Below are positions 53,910-64,000 of a DNA stretch of 64,000 nt, one piece after another. A program made the translations under genes and the position numbers. The DNA is from Mixophyes australis (taxonomy: Eukaryota; Chordata; Amphibia; Anura; Limnodynastidae). The notes below the pieces were generated by a model. It was not told the DNA's origin. It searched no databases and saw only the letters and a program-made list of their open reading frames with translations. Every line of letters starts with the position of its first letter. Within the stretch, counting starts at the first letter, position 1. The stretch covers positions 56,642,011-56,706,010 of the forward strand of contig JAVHZZ010000011.1 in assembly GCA_036250195.1 (NCBI GenBank), written 5' to 3'.

Positions 53910-55520
53910 TCAAAAACAACGCTTTTTTGCATTCCTGTCTCACTTTCTCTTAGAAACAATGATTTACATCAATCCTTTTACATAATTCTTGTTTCTCATG
54001 ACATTTCTAACATTGCCCACAATTATCAACTTTCTAAGTCTTTCTGAGCAGGAGAAATCGCAAAACATAGTCATTTCTTCATTGCCGCACAAAAACAACG
54101 CTTTTTTGCATTCCTGTCTCACTTTCTCTTAGAAACAATGATTTACATCAATCCTTTTACATAATTCTTGTTTCTCATGACATTTCTAACATTGCCCACA
54201 ATTATCAACTTTCTAAGTCTTTCTGAGCAGGAGAAATCGCAAAACATAGTCATTTCTTTATTGCCGTCCAAAAACAAAGCTTTTTTGCATTCCTGTCTCA
54301 CTTTCTCTTAGAAACAATGATTTACATCAATCCTTTTACATAATTCTTGTTTCTCATGACATTTCTAACATTGCCCACAATTATCAACTTTCTAAGTCTT
54401 TCTGAGCAGGAGAAATCGCAAAACATAGTCATTTCTTCATTGCCGTCCAAAAACAACGCTTTTTTGCATTCCTGTCTCACTTTCTCTTAGAAACAATGAT
54501 TTACATTAATCCTTTTACATAATTCTTGTTTCTCATGACATTTCTAACATTGCCCACAATTATCAACTTTCTAAGTCTTTCTGAGCAGGAGAAATCGCAA
54601 AACATAGTCATTTCTTCATTGCCGTCCAAAAACAACGCTTTTTTGCATTCCTGTCTCACTTTCTCTTAGAAACAATGATTTACATCAATCCTTTTACATA
54701 ATTCTTGTTTCTCATGACATTTCTAACATTGCCCACAATTATCAACTTTCTAAGTCTTTCTGAGCAGTAGAAATCGCAAAACATAGTCATTTCTTCATTG
54801 CCGTCCAAAAACAACGCTTTTTTGCATTCCTGTCTCACTTTCTCTTAGAAACAATGATTTACATCAATCCTTTTACATAATTCTTGTTTCTCATGACATT
54901 TCTAACATTGCCCACAATTATCAACTTTCTAAGTCTTTCTGAGCAGGAGAAATCGCAAAACATAGTCATTTCTTCATTGCCGTCCAAAAACAACGCTTTT
55001 TTGCATTTCTGTCTCACTTTCTCTTAGAAACAATGATTTACTTCAATCCTTTTACATAATTCTTGTTTCTCATGACATTTCTAACATTGCCCACAATTAT
55101 CAACTTTCTAAGTCTTTCTGAGCAGGAGAAATCGCAAAACATAGTCATTTCTTCATTGCAGTCCAAAAACAACGCTTTTTTGCATTCCTGTCTCACTTTC
55201 TCTTAGAAACAATGATTTACTTCAATCCTTTTACATAATTCTTGTTTCTCATGACATTTCTAACATTGCCCACAATTATCAACTTTCTAAGTCTTTCTGA
55301 GCAGGAGAAATCGCAAAACATAGTCATTTCTTCATTGCAGTCCAAAAACAACGCTTTTTTGCATTCCTGTCTCACTTTCTCTTAGAAACAATGATTTACA
55401 TCAATCCTTTTACATAATTCTTGTTTCTCATGACATTTCTAACATTGCCCACAATTATGAACTTTCTAAGTCTTTCTGAGCAGGAGAAATCGCAAAACAT
55501 AGTCATTTCTTCATTGCCGT
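53910..55520 (+). repeat. 9-monomer repeat type II, copy 1 (1611 bp)
   Basis: Order: C1T ('gccgtt'), 'gccgca', H, C61T ('cattaatcc'), G143T, plain, E, A59T following 'gcagt', plain following 'gcagt' with 'atgaac'. It differs from the 9-mer at 1614 in every position except H. A precursor stretch ('gccgcac', H, C61T, G143T) sits at 47284. Confidence 0.86.
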
Positions 55521-57131
55521 TCAAAAACAACGCTTTTTTGCATTCCTGTCTCACTTTCTCTTAGAAACAATGATTTACATCAATCCTTTTACATAATTCT
55601 TGTTTCTCATGACATTTCTAACATTGCCCACAATTATCAACTTTCTAAGTCTTTCTGAGCAGGAGAAATCGCAAAACATAGTCATTTCTTCATTGCCGCA
55701 CAAAAACAACGCTTTTTTGCATTCCTGTCTCACTTTCTCTTAGAAACAATGATTTACATCAATCCTTTTACATAATTCTTGTTTCTCATGACATTTCTAA
55801 CATTGCCCACAATTATCAACTTTCTAAGTCTTTCTGAGCAGGAGAAATCGCAAAACATAGTCATTTCTTTATTGCCGTCCAAAAACAAAGCTTTTTTGCA
55901 TTCCTGTCTCACTTTCTCTTAGAAACAATGATTTACATCAATCCTTTTACATAATTCTTGTTTCTCATGACATTTCTAACATTGCCCACAATTATCAACT
56001 TTCTAAGTCTTTCTGAGCAGGAGAAATCGCAAAACATAGTCATTTCTTCATTGCCGTCCAAAAACAACGCTTTTTTGCATTCCTGTCTCACTTTCTCTTA
56101 GAAACAATGATTTACATTAATCCTTTTACATAATTCTTGTTTCTCATGACATTTCTAACATTGCCCACAATTATCAACTTTCTAAGTCTTTCTGAGCAGG
56201 AGAAATCGCAAAACATAGTCATTTCTTCATTGCCGTCCAAAAACAACGCTTTTTTGCATTCCTGTCTCACTTTCTCTTAGAAACAATGATTTACATCAAT
56301 CCTTTTACATAATTCTTGTTTCTCATGACATTTCTAACATTGCCCACAATTATCAACTTTCTAAGTCTTTCTGAGCAGTAGAAATCGCAAAACATAGTCA
56401 TTTCTTCATTGCCGTCCAAAAACAACGCTTTTTTGCATTCCTGTCTCACTTTCTCTTAGAAACAATGATTTACATCAATCCTTTTACATAATTCTTGTTT
56501 CTCATGACATTTCTAACATTGCCCACAATTATCAACTTTCTAAGTCTTTCTGAGCAGGAGAAATCGCAAAACATAGTCATTTCTTCATTGCCGTCCAAAA
56601 ACAACGCTTTTTTGCATTTCTGTCTCACTTTCTCTTAGAAACAATGATTTACTTCAATCCTTTTACATAATTCTTGTTTCTCATGACATTTCTAACATTG
56701 CCCACAATTATCAACTTTCTAAGTCTTTCTGAGCAGGAGAAATCGCAAAACATAGTCATTCCTTCATTGCAGTCCAAAAACAACGCTTTTTTGCATTCCT
56801 GTCTCACTTTCTCTTAGAAACAATGATTTACTTCAATCCTTTTACATAATTCTTGTTTCTCATGACATTTCTAACATTGCCCACAATTATCAACTTTCTA
56901 AGTCTTTCTGAGCAGGAGAAATCGCAAAACATAGTCATTTCTTCATTGCAGTCCAAAAACAACGCTTTTTTGCATTCCTGTCTCACTTTCTCTTAGAAAC
57001 AATGATTTACATCAATCCTTTTACATAATTCTTGTTTCTCATGACATTTCTAACATTGCCCACAATTATCAACTTTCTAAGTCTTTCAGAGCAGGAGAAA
57101 TCGCAAAACATAGTCATTTCTTCATTGCCGT
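55521..57131 (+). repeat. 9-monomer repeat type II, copy 2 (1611 bp)
   Basis: Same order as copy 1, but the last monomer has T136A with 'atcaac' and not 'atgaac', and the C at base 56762 in 'ccttcattgcag' is private to this copy and its duplicate near 62132. Confidence 0.86.
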
Positions 57132-59279
57132 CCAAAAACAACGCTTTTTTGCATTGTTGTCTCAATTTCTCTTAGAAACAATGATTTACATCAATCCTTT
57201 TACATAATTCTTGTTTCTCATGACATTTCTAACATTGCCCACAATTATCAACTTTCTAAGTCTTTCTGAGCAGGAGAAATCGCAAAACATAGTCATTTCT
57301 TCTTTGCCGTCCAAAAACAACGCTTTTTTGCATTCTTGTCTCAATTTCTCTTAGAAACAATGTTTTACATCAATCCTTTTACATAATTCTTCTTTCTCAT
57401 GACATTTCTAACATTGCCCACAATTATGAACTTTCTAAGTCTTTCTGAGCAGGAGAAATCGCAAAACATAGTCATTTCTTCATTGCCGTACAAAAACAAC
57501 GCTTTTTTGCATTCTTGTCTCAATTTCTCTTAGAAACAATGATTTACATCAATCCTTTTACATAATTCTTGTTTCTCATGACATTTCTAACATTGCCCAC
57601 AATTATCAACTTTCTAAGTCTTTCTGAGCAGGAGAAATCGCAAAACATAGTCATTTCTTCATTGCCGTCCAAAAACAACGCTTTTTTGCATTCTTGTCTC
57701 AATTTCTCTTAGAAACAATGATTTACATCAATCCTTTTACATAATTCTTGTTTCTCATGACATTTCTAACATTGCCCACAATTATGAACTTTCTAAGTCT
57801 TTCTGAGCAGGAGAAATCGCAAAACATAGTCATTTCTTTATTGCCGTCCAAAAACAAAGCTTTTTTGCATTCCTGTCTCACTTTCTCTTAGAAACAATGA
57901 TTTACATCAATCCTTTTACATAATTCTTGTTTCTCATGACATTTCTAACATTGCCCACAATTATCAACTTTCTAAGTCTTTCTGAGCAGGAGAAATCGCA
58001 AAACATAGTCATTTCTTCATTGCCGTCCAAAAACAACGCTTTTTTGCATTCCTGTCTCACTTTCTCTTAGAAACAATGATTTACATTAATCCTTTTACAT
58101 AATTCTTGTTTCTCATGACATTTCTAACATTGCCCACAATTATCAACTTTCTAAGTCTTTCTGAGCAGGAGAAATCGCAAAACATAGTCATTTCTTCATT
58201 GCCGTCCAAAAACAACGCTTTTTTGCATTCCTGTCTCACTTTCTCTTAGAAACAATGATTTACATCAATCCTTTTACATAATTCTTGTTTCTCATGACAT
58301 TTCTAACATTGCCCACAATTATCAACTTTCTAAGTCTTTCTGAGCAGTAGAAATCGCAAAACATAGTCATTTCTTCATTGCCGTCCAAAAACAACGCTTT
58401 TTTGCATTCCTGTCTCACTTTCTCTTAGAAACAATGATTTACATCAATCCTTTTACATAATTCTTGTTTCTCATGACATTTCTAACATTGCCCACAATTA
58501 TCAACTTTCTAAGTCTTTCTGAGCAGGAGAAATCGCAAAACATAGTCATTTCTTCATTGCCGTCCAAAAACAACGCTTTTTTGCATTTCTGTCTCACTTT
58601 CTCTTAGAAACAATGATTTACTTCAATCCTTTTACATAATTCTTGTTTCTCATGACATTTCTAACATTGCCCACAATTATCAACTTTCTAAGTCTTTCTG
58701 AGCAGGAGAAATCGCAAACATAGTCATTTCTTTATTGCCGTCCAAAAACAACGCTTTTTTTGCATTCCTGTCTCACTTTCTCTTAGAAACAATGATTTAC
58801 TTCAATCGTTTTACATAATTCTTGTTTCTCATGACATTTCTAACATTGCCCACAATTATCAACTTTCTAAGTCTTTCTGAGCAGGAGAAATCGCAAAACA
58901 TAGTCATTTCTTCATTGCCGTCCAAAAACAACGCTTTTTTGCATTCTTGTCTCAATTTCTCTTAGAAACAATGATTTACATCAATCCTTTTACATAATTC
59001 TTGTTTCTCATGACATTTCTAACATTGCCCACAATTATCAACTTTCTAAGTCTTTCTGAGCAGGAGAAATCGCAAAACATAGTCATTTCTTCATTGCCGT
59101 CCAAAAACAACGCTTTTTTGCATTCTTGTCTCAATTTCTCTTAGAAACAATGATTTACATCAATCCTTTTACATAATTCTTGTTTCTCATGACATTTCTA
59201 ACATTGCCCACAATTATGAACTTTCTAAGTCTTTCTGAGCAGGAGAAATCGCAAAACATAGTCATTTCTTCATTGCCGT

Positions 59280-60890
59280 TCAAAAACAACGCTTTTTTGC
59301 ATTCCTGTCTCACTTTCTCTTAGAAACAATGATTTACATCAATCCTTTTACATAATTCTTGTTTCTCATGACATTTCTAACATTGCCCACAATTATCAAC
59401 TTTCTAAGTCTTTCTGAGCAGGAGAAATCGCAAAACATAGTCATTTCTTCATTGCCGCACAAAAACAACGCTTTTTTGCATTCCTGTCTCACTTTCTCTT
59501 AGAAACAATGATTTACATCAATCCTTTTACATAATTCTTGTTTCTCATGACATTTCTAACATTGCCCACAATTATCAACTTTCTAAGTCTTTCTGAGCAG
59601 GAGAAATCGCAAAACATAGTCATTTCTTTATTGCCGTCCAAAAACAAAGCTTTTTTGCATTCCTGTCTCACTTTCTCTTAGAAACAATGATTTACATCAA
59701 TCCTTTTACATAATTCTTGTTTCTCATGACATTTCTAACATTGCCCACAATTATCAACTTTCTAAGTCTTTCTGAGCAGGAGAAATCGCAAAACATAGTC
59801 ATTTCTTCATTGCCGTCCAAAAACAACGCTTTTTTGCATTCCTGTCTCACTTTCTCTTAGAAACAATGATTTACATTAATCCTTTTACATAATTCTTGTT
59901 TCTCATGACATTTCTAACATTGCCCACAATTATCAACTTTCTAAGTCTTTCTGAGCAGGAGAAATCGCAAAACATAGTCATTTCTTCATTGCCGTCCAAA
60001 AACAACGCTTTTTTGCATTCCTGTCTCACTTTCTCTTAGAAACAATGATTTACATCAATCCTTTTACATAATTCTTGTTTCTCATGACATTTCTAACATT
60101 GCCCACAATTATCAACTTTCTAAGTCTTTCTGAGCAGTAGAAATCGCAAAACATAGTCATTTCTTCATTGCCGTCCAAAAACAACGCTTTTTTGCATTCC
60201 TGTCTCACTTTCTCTTAGAAACAATGATTTACATCAATCCTTTTACATAATTCTTGTTTCTCATGACATTTCTAACATTGCCCACAATTATCAACTTTCT
60301 AAGTCTTTCTGAGCAGGAGAAATCGCAAAACATAGTCATTTCTTCATTGCCGTCCAAAAACAACGCTTTTTTGCATTTCTGTCTCACTTTCTCTTAGAAA
60401 CAATGATTTACTTCAATCCTTTTACATAATTCTTGTTTCTCATGACATTTCTAACATTGCCCACAATTATCAACTTTCTAAGTCTTTCTGAGCAGGAGAA
60501 ATCGCAAAACATAGTCATTTCTTCATTGCAGTCCAAAAACAACGCTTTTTTGCATTCCTGTCTCACTTTCTCTTAGAAACAATGATTTACTTCAATCCTT
60601 TTACATAATTCTTGTTTCTCATGACATTTCTAACATTGCCCACAATTATCAACTTTCTAAGTCTTTCTGAGCAGGAGAAATCGCAAAACATAGTCATTTC
60701 TTCATTGCAGTCCAAAAACAACGCTTTTTTGCATTCCTGTCTCACTTTCTCTTAGAAACAATGATTTACATCAATCCTTTTACATAATTCTTGTTTCTCA
60801 TGACATTTCTAACATTGCCCACAATTATGAACTTTCTAAGTCTTTCTGAGCAGGAGAAATCGCAAAACATAGTCATTTCTTCATTGCCGT
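59280..60890 (+). repeat. 9-monomer repeat type II, copy 3 (1611 bp)
   Basis: Duplicate of 53910-55520 within the right 30-mer; H starts at 59638. Confidence 0.86.
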
Positions 60891-62501
60891 TCAAAAACAA
60901 CGCTTTTTTGCATTCCTGTCTCACTTTCTCTTAGAAACAATGATTTACATCAATCCTTTTACATAATTCTTGTTTCTCATGACATTTCTAACATTGCCCA
61001 CAATTATCAACTTTCTAAGTCTTTCTGAGCAGGAGAAATCGCAAAACATAGTCATTTCTTCATTGCCGCACAAAAACAACGCTTTTTTGCATTCCTGTCT
61101 CACTTTCTCTTAGAAACAATGATTTACATCAATCCTTTTACATAATTCTTGTTTCTCATGACATTTCTAACATTGCCCACAATTATCAACTTTCTAAGTC
61201 TTTCTGAGCAGGAGAAATCGCAAAACATAGTCATTTCTTTATTGCCGTCCAAAAACAAAGCTTTTTTGCATTCCTGTCTCACTTTCTCTTAGAAACAATG
61301 ATTTACATCAATCCTTTTACATAATTCTTGTTTCTCATGACATTTCTAACATTGCCCACAATTATCAACTTTCTAAGTCTTTCTGAGCAGGAGAAATCGC
61401 AAAACATAGTCATTTCTTCATTGCCGTCCAAAAACAACGCTTTTTTGCATTCCTGTCTCACTTTCTCTTAGAAACAATGATTTACATTAATCCTTTTACA
61501 TAATTCTTGTTTCTCATGACATTTCTAACATTGCCCACAATTATCAACTTTCTAAGTCTTTCTGAGCAGGAGAAATCGCAAAACATAGTCATTTCTTCAT
61601 TGCCGTCCAAAAACAACGCTTTTTTGCATTCCTGTCTCACTTTCTCTTAGAAACAATGATTTACATCAATCCTTTTACATAATTCTTGTTTCTCATGACA
61701 TTTCTAACATTGCCCACAATTATCAACTTTCTAAGTCTTTCTGAGCAGTAGAAATCGCAAAACATAGTCATTTCTTCATTGCCGTCCAAAAACAACGCTT
61801 TTTTGCATTCCTGTCTCACTTTCTCTTAGAAACAATGATTTACATCAATCCTTTTACATAATTCTTGTTTCTCATGACATTTCTAACATTGCCCACAATT
61901 ATCAACTTTCTAAGTCTTTCTGAGCAGGAGAAATCGCAAAACATAGTCATTTCTTCATTGCCGTCCAAAAACAACGCTTTTTTGCATTTCTGTCTCACTT
62001 TCTCTTAGAAACAATGATTTACTTCAATCCTTTTACATAATTCTTGTTTCTCATGACATTTCTAACATTGCCCACAATTATCAACTTTCTAAGTCTTTCT
62101 GAGCAGGAGAAATCGCAAAACATAGTCATTCCTTCATTGCAGTCCAAAAACAACGCTTTTTTGCATTCCTGTCTCACTTTCTCTTAGAAACAATGATTTA
62201 CTTCAATCCTTTTACATAATTCTTGTTTCTCATGACATTTCTAACATTGCCCACAATTATCAACTTTCTAAGTCTTTCTGAGCAGGAGAAATCGCAAAAC
62301 ATAGTCATTTCTTCATTGCAGTCCAAAAACAACGCTTTTTTGCATTCCTGTCTCACTTTCTCTTAGAAACAATGATTTACATCAATCCTTTTACATAATT
62401 CTTGTTTCTCATGACATTTCTAACATTGCCCACAATTATCAACTTTCTAAGTCTTTCAGAGCAGGAGAAATCGCAAAACATAGTCATTTCTTCATTGCCG
62501 T
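60891..62501 (+). repeat. 9-monomer repeat type II, copy 4 (1611 bp)
   Basis: Duplicate of 55521-57131 within the right 30-mer; H starts at 61249. Confidence 0.86.
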
Positions 62502-64000
62502 CCAAAAACAACGCTTTTTTGCATTGTTGTCTCAATTTCTCTTAGAAACAATGATTTACATCAATCCTTTTACATAATTCTTGTTTCTCATGACATTTCT
62601 AACATTGCCCACAATTATCAACTTTCTAAGTCTTTCTGAGCAGGAGAAATCGCAAAACATAGTCATTTCTTCTTTGCCGTCCAAAAACAACGCTTTTTTG
62701 CATTCTTGTCTCAATTTCTCTTAGAAACAATGTTTTACATCAATCCTTTTACATAATTCTTCTTTCTCATGACATTTCTAACATTGCCCACAATTATGAA
62801 CTTTCTAAGTCTTTCTGAGCAGGAGAAATCGCAAAACATAGTCATTTCTTCATTGCCGTACAAAAACAACGCTTTTTTGCATTCTTGTCTCAATTTCTCT
62901 TAGAAACAATGATTTACATCAATCCTTTTACATAATTCTTGTTTCTCATGACATTTCTAACATTGCCCACAATTATCAACTTTCTAAGTCTTTCTGAGCA
63001 GGAGAAATCGCAAAACATAGTCATTTCTTCATTGCCGTCCAAAAACAACGCTTTTTTGCATTCTTGTCTCAATTTCTCTTAGAAACAATGATTTACATCA
63101 ATCCTTTTACATAATTCTTGTTTCTCATGACATTTCTAACATTGCCCACAATTATGAACTTTCTAAGTCTTTCTGAGCAGGAGAAATCGCAAAACATAGT
63201 CATTTCTTCATTGCCGTCCAAAAACAAAGCTTTTTTGCATTCCTGTCTCACTTTCTCTTAGAAACAATGATTTACATCAATCCTTTTACATAATTCTTGT
63301 TTCTCATGACATTTCTAACATTGCCCACAATTATCAACTTTCTAAGTCTTTCTGAGCAGGAGAAATCGCAAAACATAGTCATTTCTTCATTGCCGTCCAA
63401 AAACAACGCTTTTTTGCATTCCTGTCTCACTTTCTCTTAGAAACAATGATTTACATTAATCCTTTTACATAATTCTTGTTTCTCATGACATTTCTAACAT
63501 TGCCCACAATTATCAACTTTCTAAGTCTTTCTGAGCAGGAGAAATCGCAAAACATAGTCATTTCTTCATTGCCGTCCAAAAACAACGCTTTTTTGCATTC
63601 CTGTCTCACTTTCTCTTAGAAACAATGATTTACATCAATCCTTTTACATAATTCTTGTTTCTCATGACATTTCTAACATTGCCCACAATTATCAACTTTC
63701 TAAGTCTTTCTGAGCAGTAGAAATCGCAAAACATAGTCATTTCTTCATTGCCGTCCAAAAACAACGCTTTTTTGCATTCCTGTCTCACTTTCTCTTAGAA
63801 ACAATGATTTACATCAATCCTTTTACATAATTCTTGTTTCTCATGACATTTCTAACATTGCCCACAATTATCAACTTTCTAAGTCTTTCTGAGCAGGAGA
63901 AATCGCAAAACATAGTCATTTCTTCATTGCCGTCCAAAAACAACGCTTTTTTGCATTTCTGTCTCACTTTCTCTTAGAAACAATGATTTACTTCAATCCT

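Larger units (their letters stand above)
53509..58878 (+). repeat. 30-monomer block, left copy (5370 bp)
   Basis: Rare variants at 53910 ('gccgtt'), 55521, 57151 ('cattgttgtc'), 56761 ('ccttcattgcag'), 57391 ('ttctttctc') and H at 54268, 55879 and 57848 all recur 5370 bp later. The block contains two 9-monomer repeats and a tail of L-type monomers. Correspondence begins just after base 53508, where this copy has T136A and the right copy does not. Only the part up to 58630 can be compared with the right copy. Confidence 0.87.
1..64000 (+). repeat. Satellite DNA array, 179-bp monomer, 357 full copies
   Basis: The same 179-bp unit repeats head-to-tail from the first base to the last, with no interruption, inversion or inserted element. 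Counting monomer starts after the recurrent 'gccgt' gives 357 complete units and a 67-bp partial one. Lengths are 179 bp except for rare 178, 180 and 181 bp units, which differ in an A-run (monomer positions 153-156, 4 or 3 A) and a T-run (14-19, 6, 7 or 8 T). Every frame is stopped frequently, and because 179 is not a multiple of 3 no frame stays open across monomers. Length, composition and homogeneity match the general profile of centromeric satellites, but that role is an inference. A subtelomeric or heterochromatic knob satellite is the main alternative. The organism should be a eukaryote. I do not recognise the family. Confidence 0.98.
58879..64000 (+). repeat. 30-monomer block, right copy, cut by window end
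   Basis: Near-identical to 53509-58630 over 5.1 kb. The one substitution I noticed is base 63209 C against 57839 T, just before the H monomer at 63218. The copy continues past the window. Confidence 0.87.

Noticed and set aside
1..64000. CRISPR array
   Set aside because: Repeats are 179 bp and contiguous, with no unique spacers between short direct repeats, and there are no cas genes.
1..64000. Alpha satellite or CENP-B box containing satellite
   Set aside because: Unit length is 179 and not 171 bp. The nearest CENP-B-like pattern (reverse strand, CG then ACGG around the position 1-14 and 177-179 junction) has the wrong spacing between the two CG-containing cores.
1..64000. Arabidopsis-type 178-bp centromere repeat
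   Set aside because: The length class is similar and a short stretch around 'ttcttgtttctca' is vaguely alike, but I see no convincing alignment to the sequence I know for that family. Species assignment is left open.
1..64000. Telomeric repeats, ribosomal RNA genes or transposon insertions
   Set aside because: No TTTAGGG or TTAGGG runs, no rRNA-like blocks, and no break in the 179-bp register were seen.
1..64000. Bacterial-style promoters, terminators or origins based on the T-runs and dyads
   Set aside because: The T-runs and short dyads recur once per monomer as part of the satellite, with no adjacent gene.
1..64000. A new gene-based system (defence, biosynthesis, toxin)
   Set aside because: There is no coding sequence of credible length in any frame; the interest here is in repeat structure only.

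Overview
The whole 64 kb window is one uninterrupted head-to-tail satellite DNA array. I see no protein-coding gene, RNA gene, transposon, CRISPR array or unique sequence. The unit is 179 bp. Taking the base after the recurring 'gccgt' as monomer position 1, the window begins on a monomer start and holds 357 complete monomers plus a 67-bp partial one (358th), all in the same orientation. The consensus is about 34% GC with strong strand asymmetry (about 52 A, 43 C, 18 G, 66 T per monomer). Monomers differ from one another at only a few positions. Such a unit length, AT richness and array size are typical of centromeric or pericentromeric satellites of eukaryotes, with plants having many 170-180 bp examples. 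I do not recognise the family, and neither the species nor centromere function can be read from the sequence.

Positions quoted as 'monomer position n' refer to this 179-bp frame. Named classes are: plain; H (C11A, which makes a HindIII site AAGCTT); L (C26T plus C34A, often with 7 T in the T-run); U (C30T); K (T23A plus C25A, ending with C171T); E (C25T plus A59T); G (C25T, C26G, A59T); A (C25A, C34A and changes at 54-55 and 65-66); D (A116C and one A lost from the A-run at 153-156); O (8 T and 'cataac'); B (C125A with C150T).

Layout. 1-537: three monomers related to 19168-19704. 538-11646: a 19-monomer higher-order repeat (HOR) of 3404 bp in three full copies plus a 5-monomer stub; the first full copy and stub form a 4301-bp, 24-monomer block repeated in tandem. 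9677-17019: a 21-monomer block followed by a 20-monomer derivative that lost exactly one monomer. 17020-17556: three plain-type monomers. 17557-24360: two apparently identical 19-monomer blocks of 3402 bp. 24182-41556: alternating 9- and 7-monomer HORs set off by H monomers, inside larger 27-, 25- and 44-monomer duplications. 41557-43525: class-A/B/E monomers with a 3-monomer repeat. 43526-52117: a 27-monomer block (4834 bp) and most of a second copy. 51224-53909: an 8-monomer repeat. 53509-64000: a 30-monomer block (5370 bp) and a second copy running off the window, each containing two 9-monomer repeats.

The picture is of layered, recent tandem duplications of different sizes, almost all whole multiples of 179 bp, with hybrid monomers at some junctions. 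That fits unequal exchange or replication-based amplification in register. All comparisons were made by eye from diagnostic variants, so percentage identities are not given.
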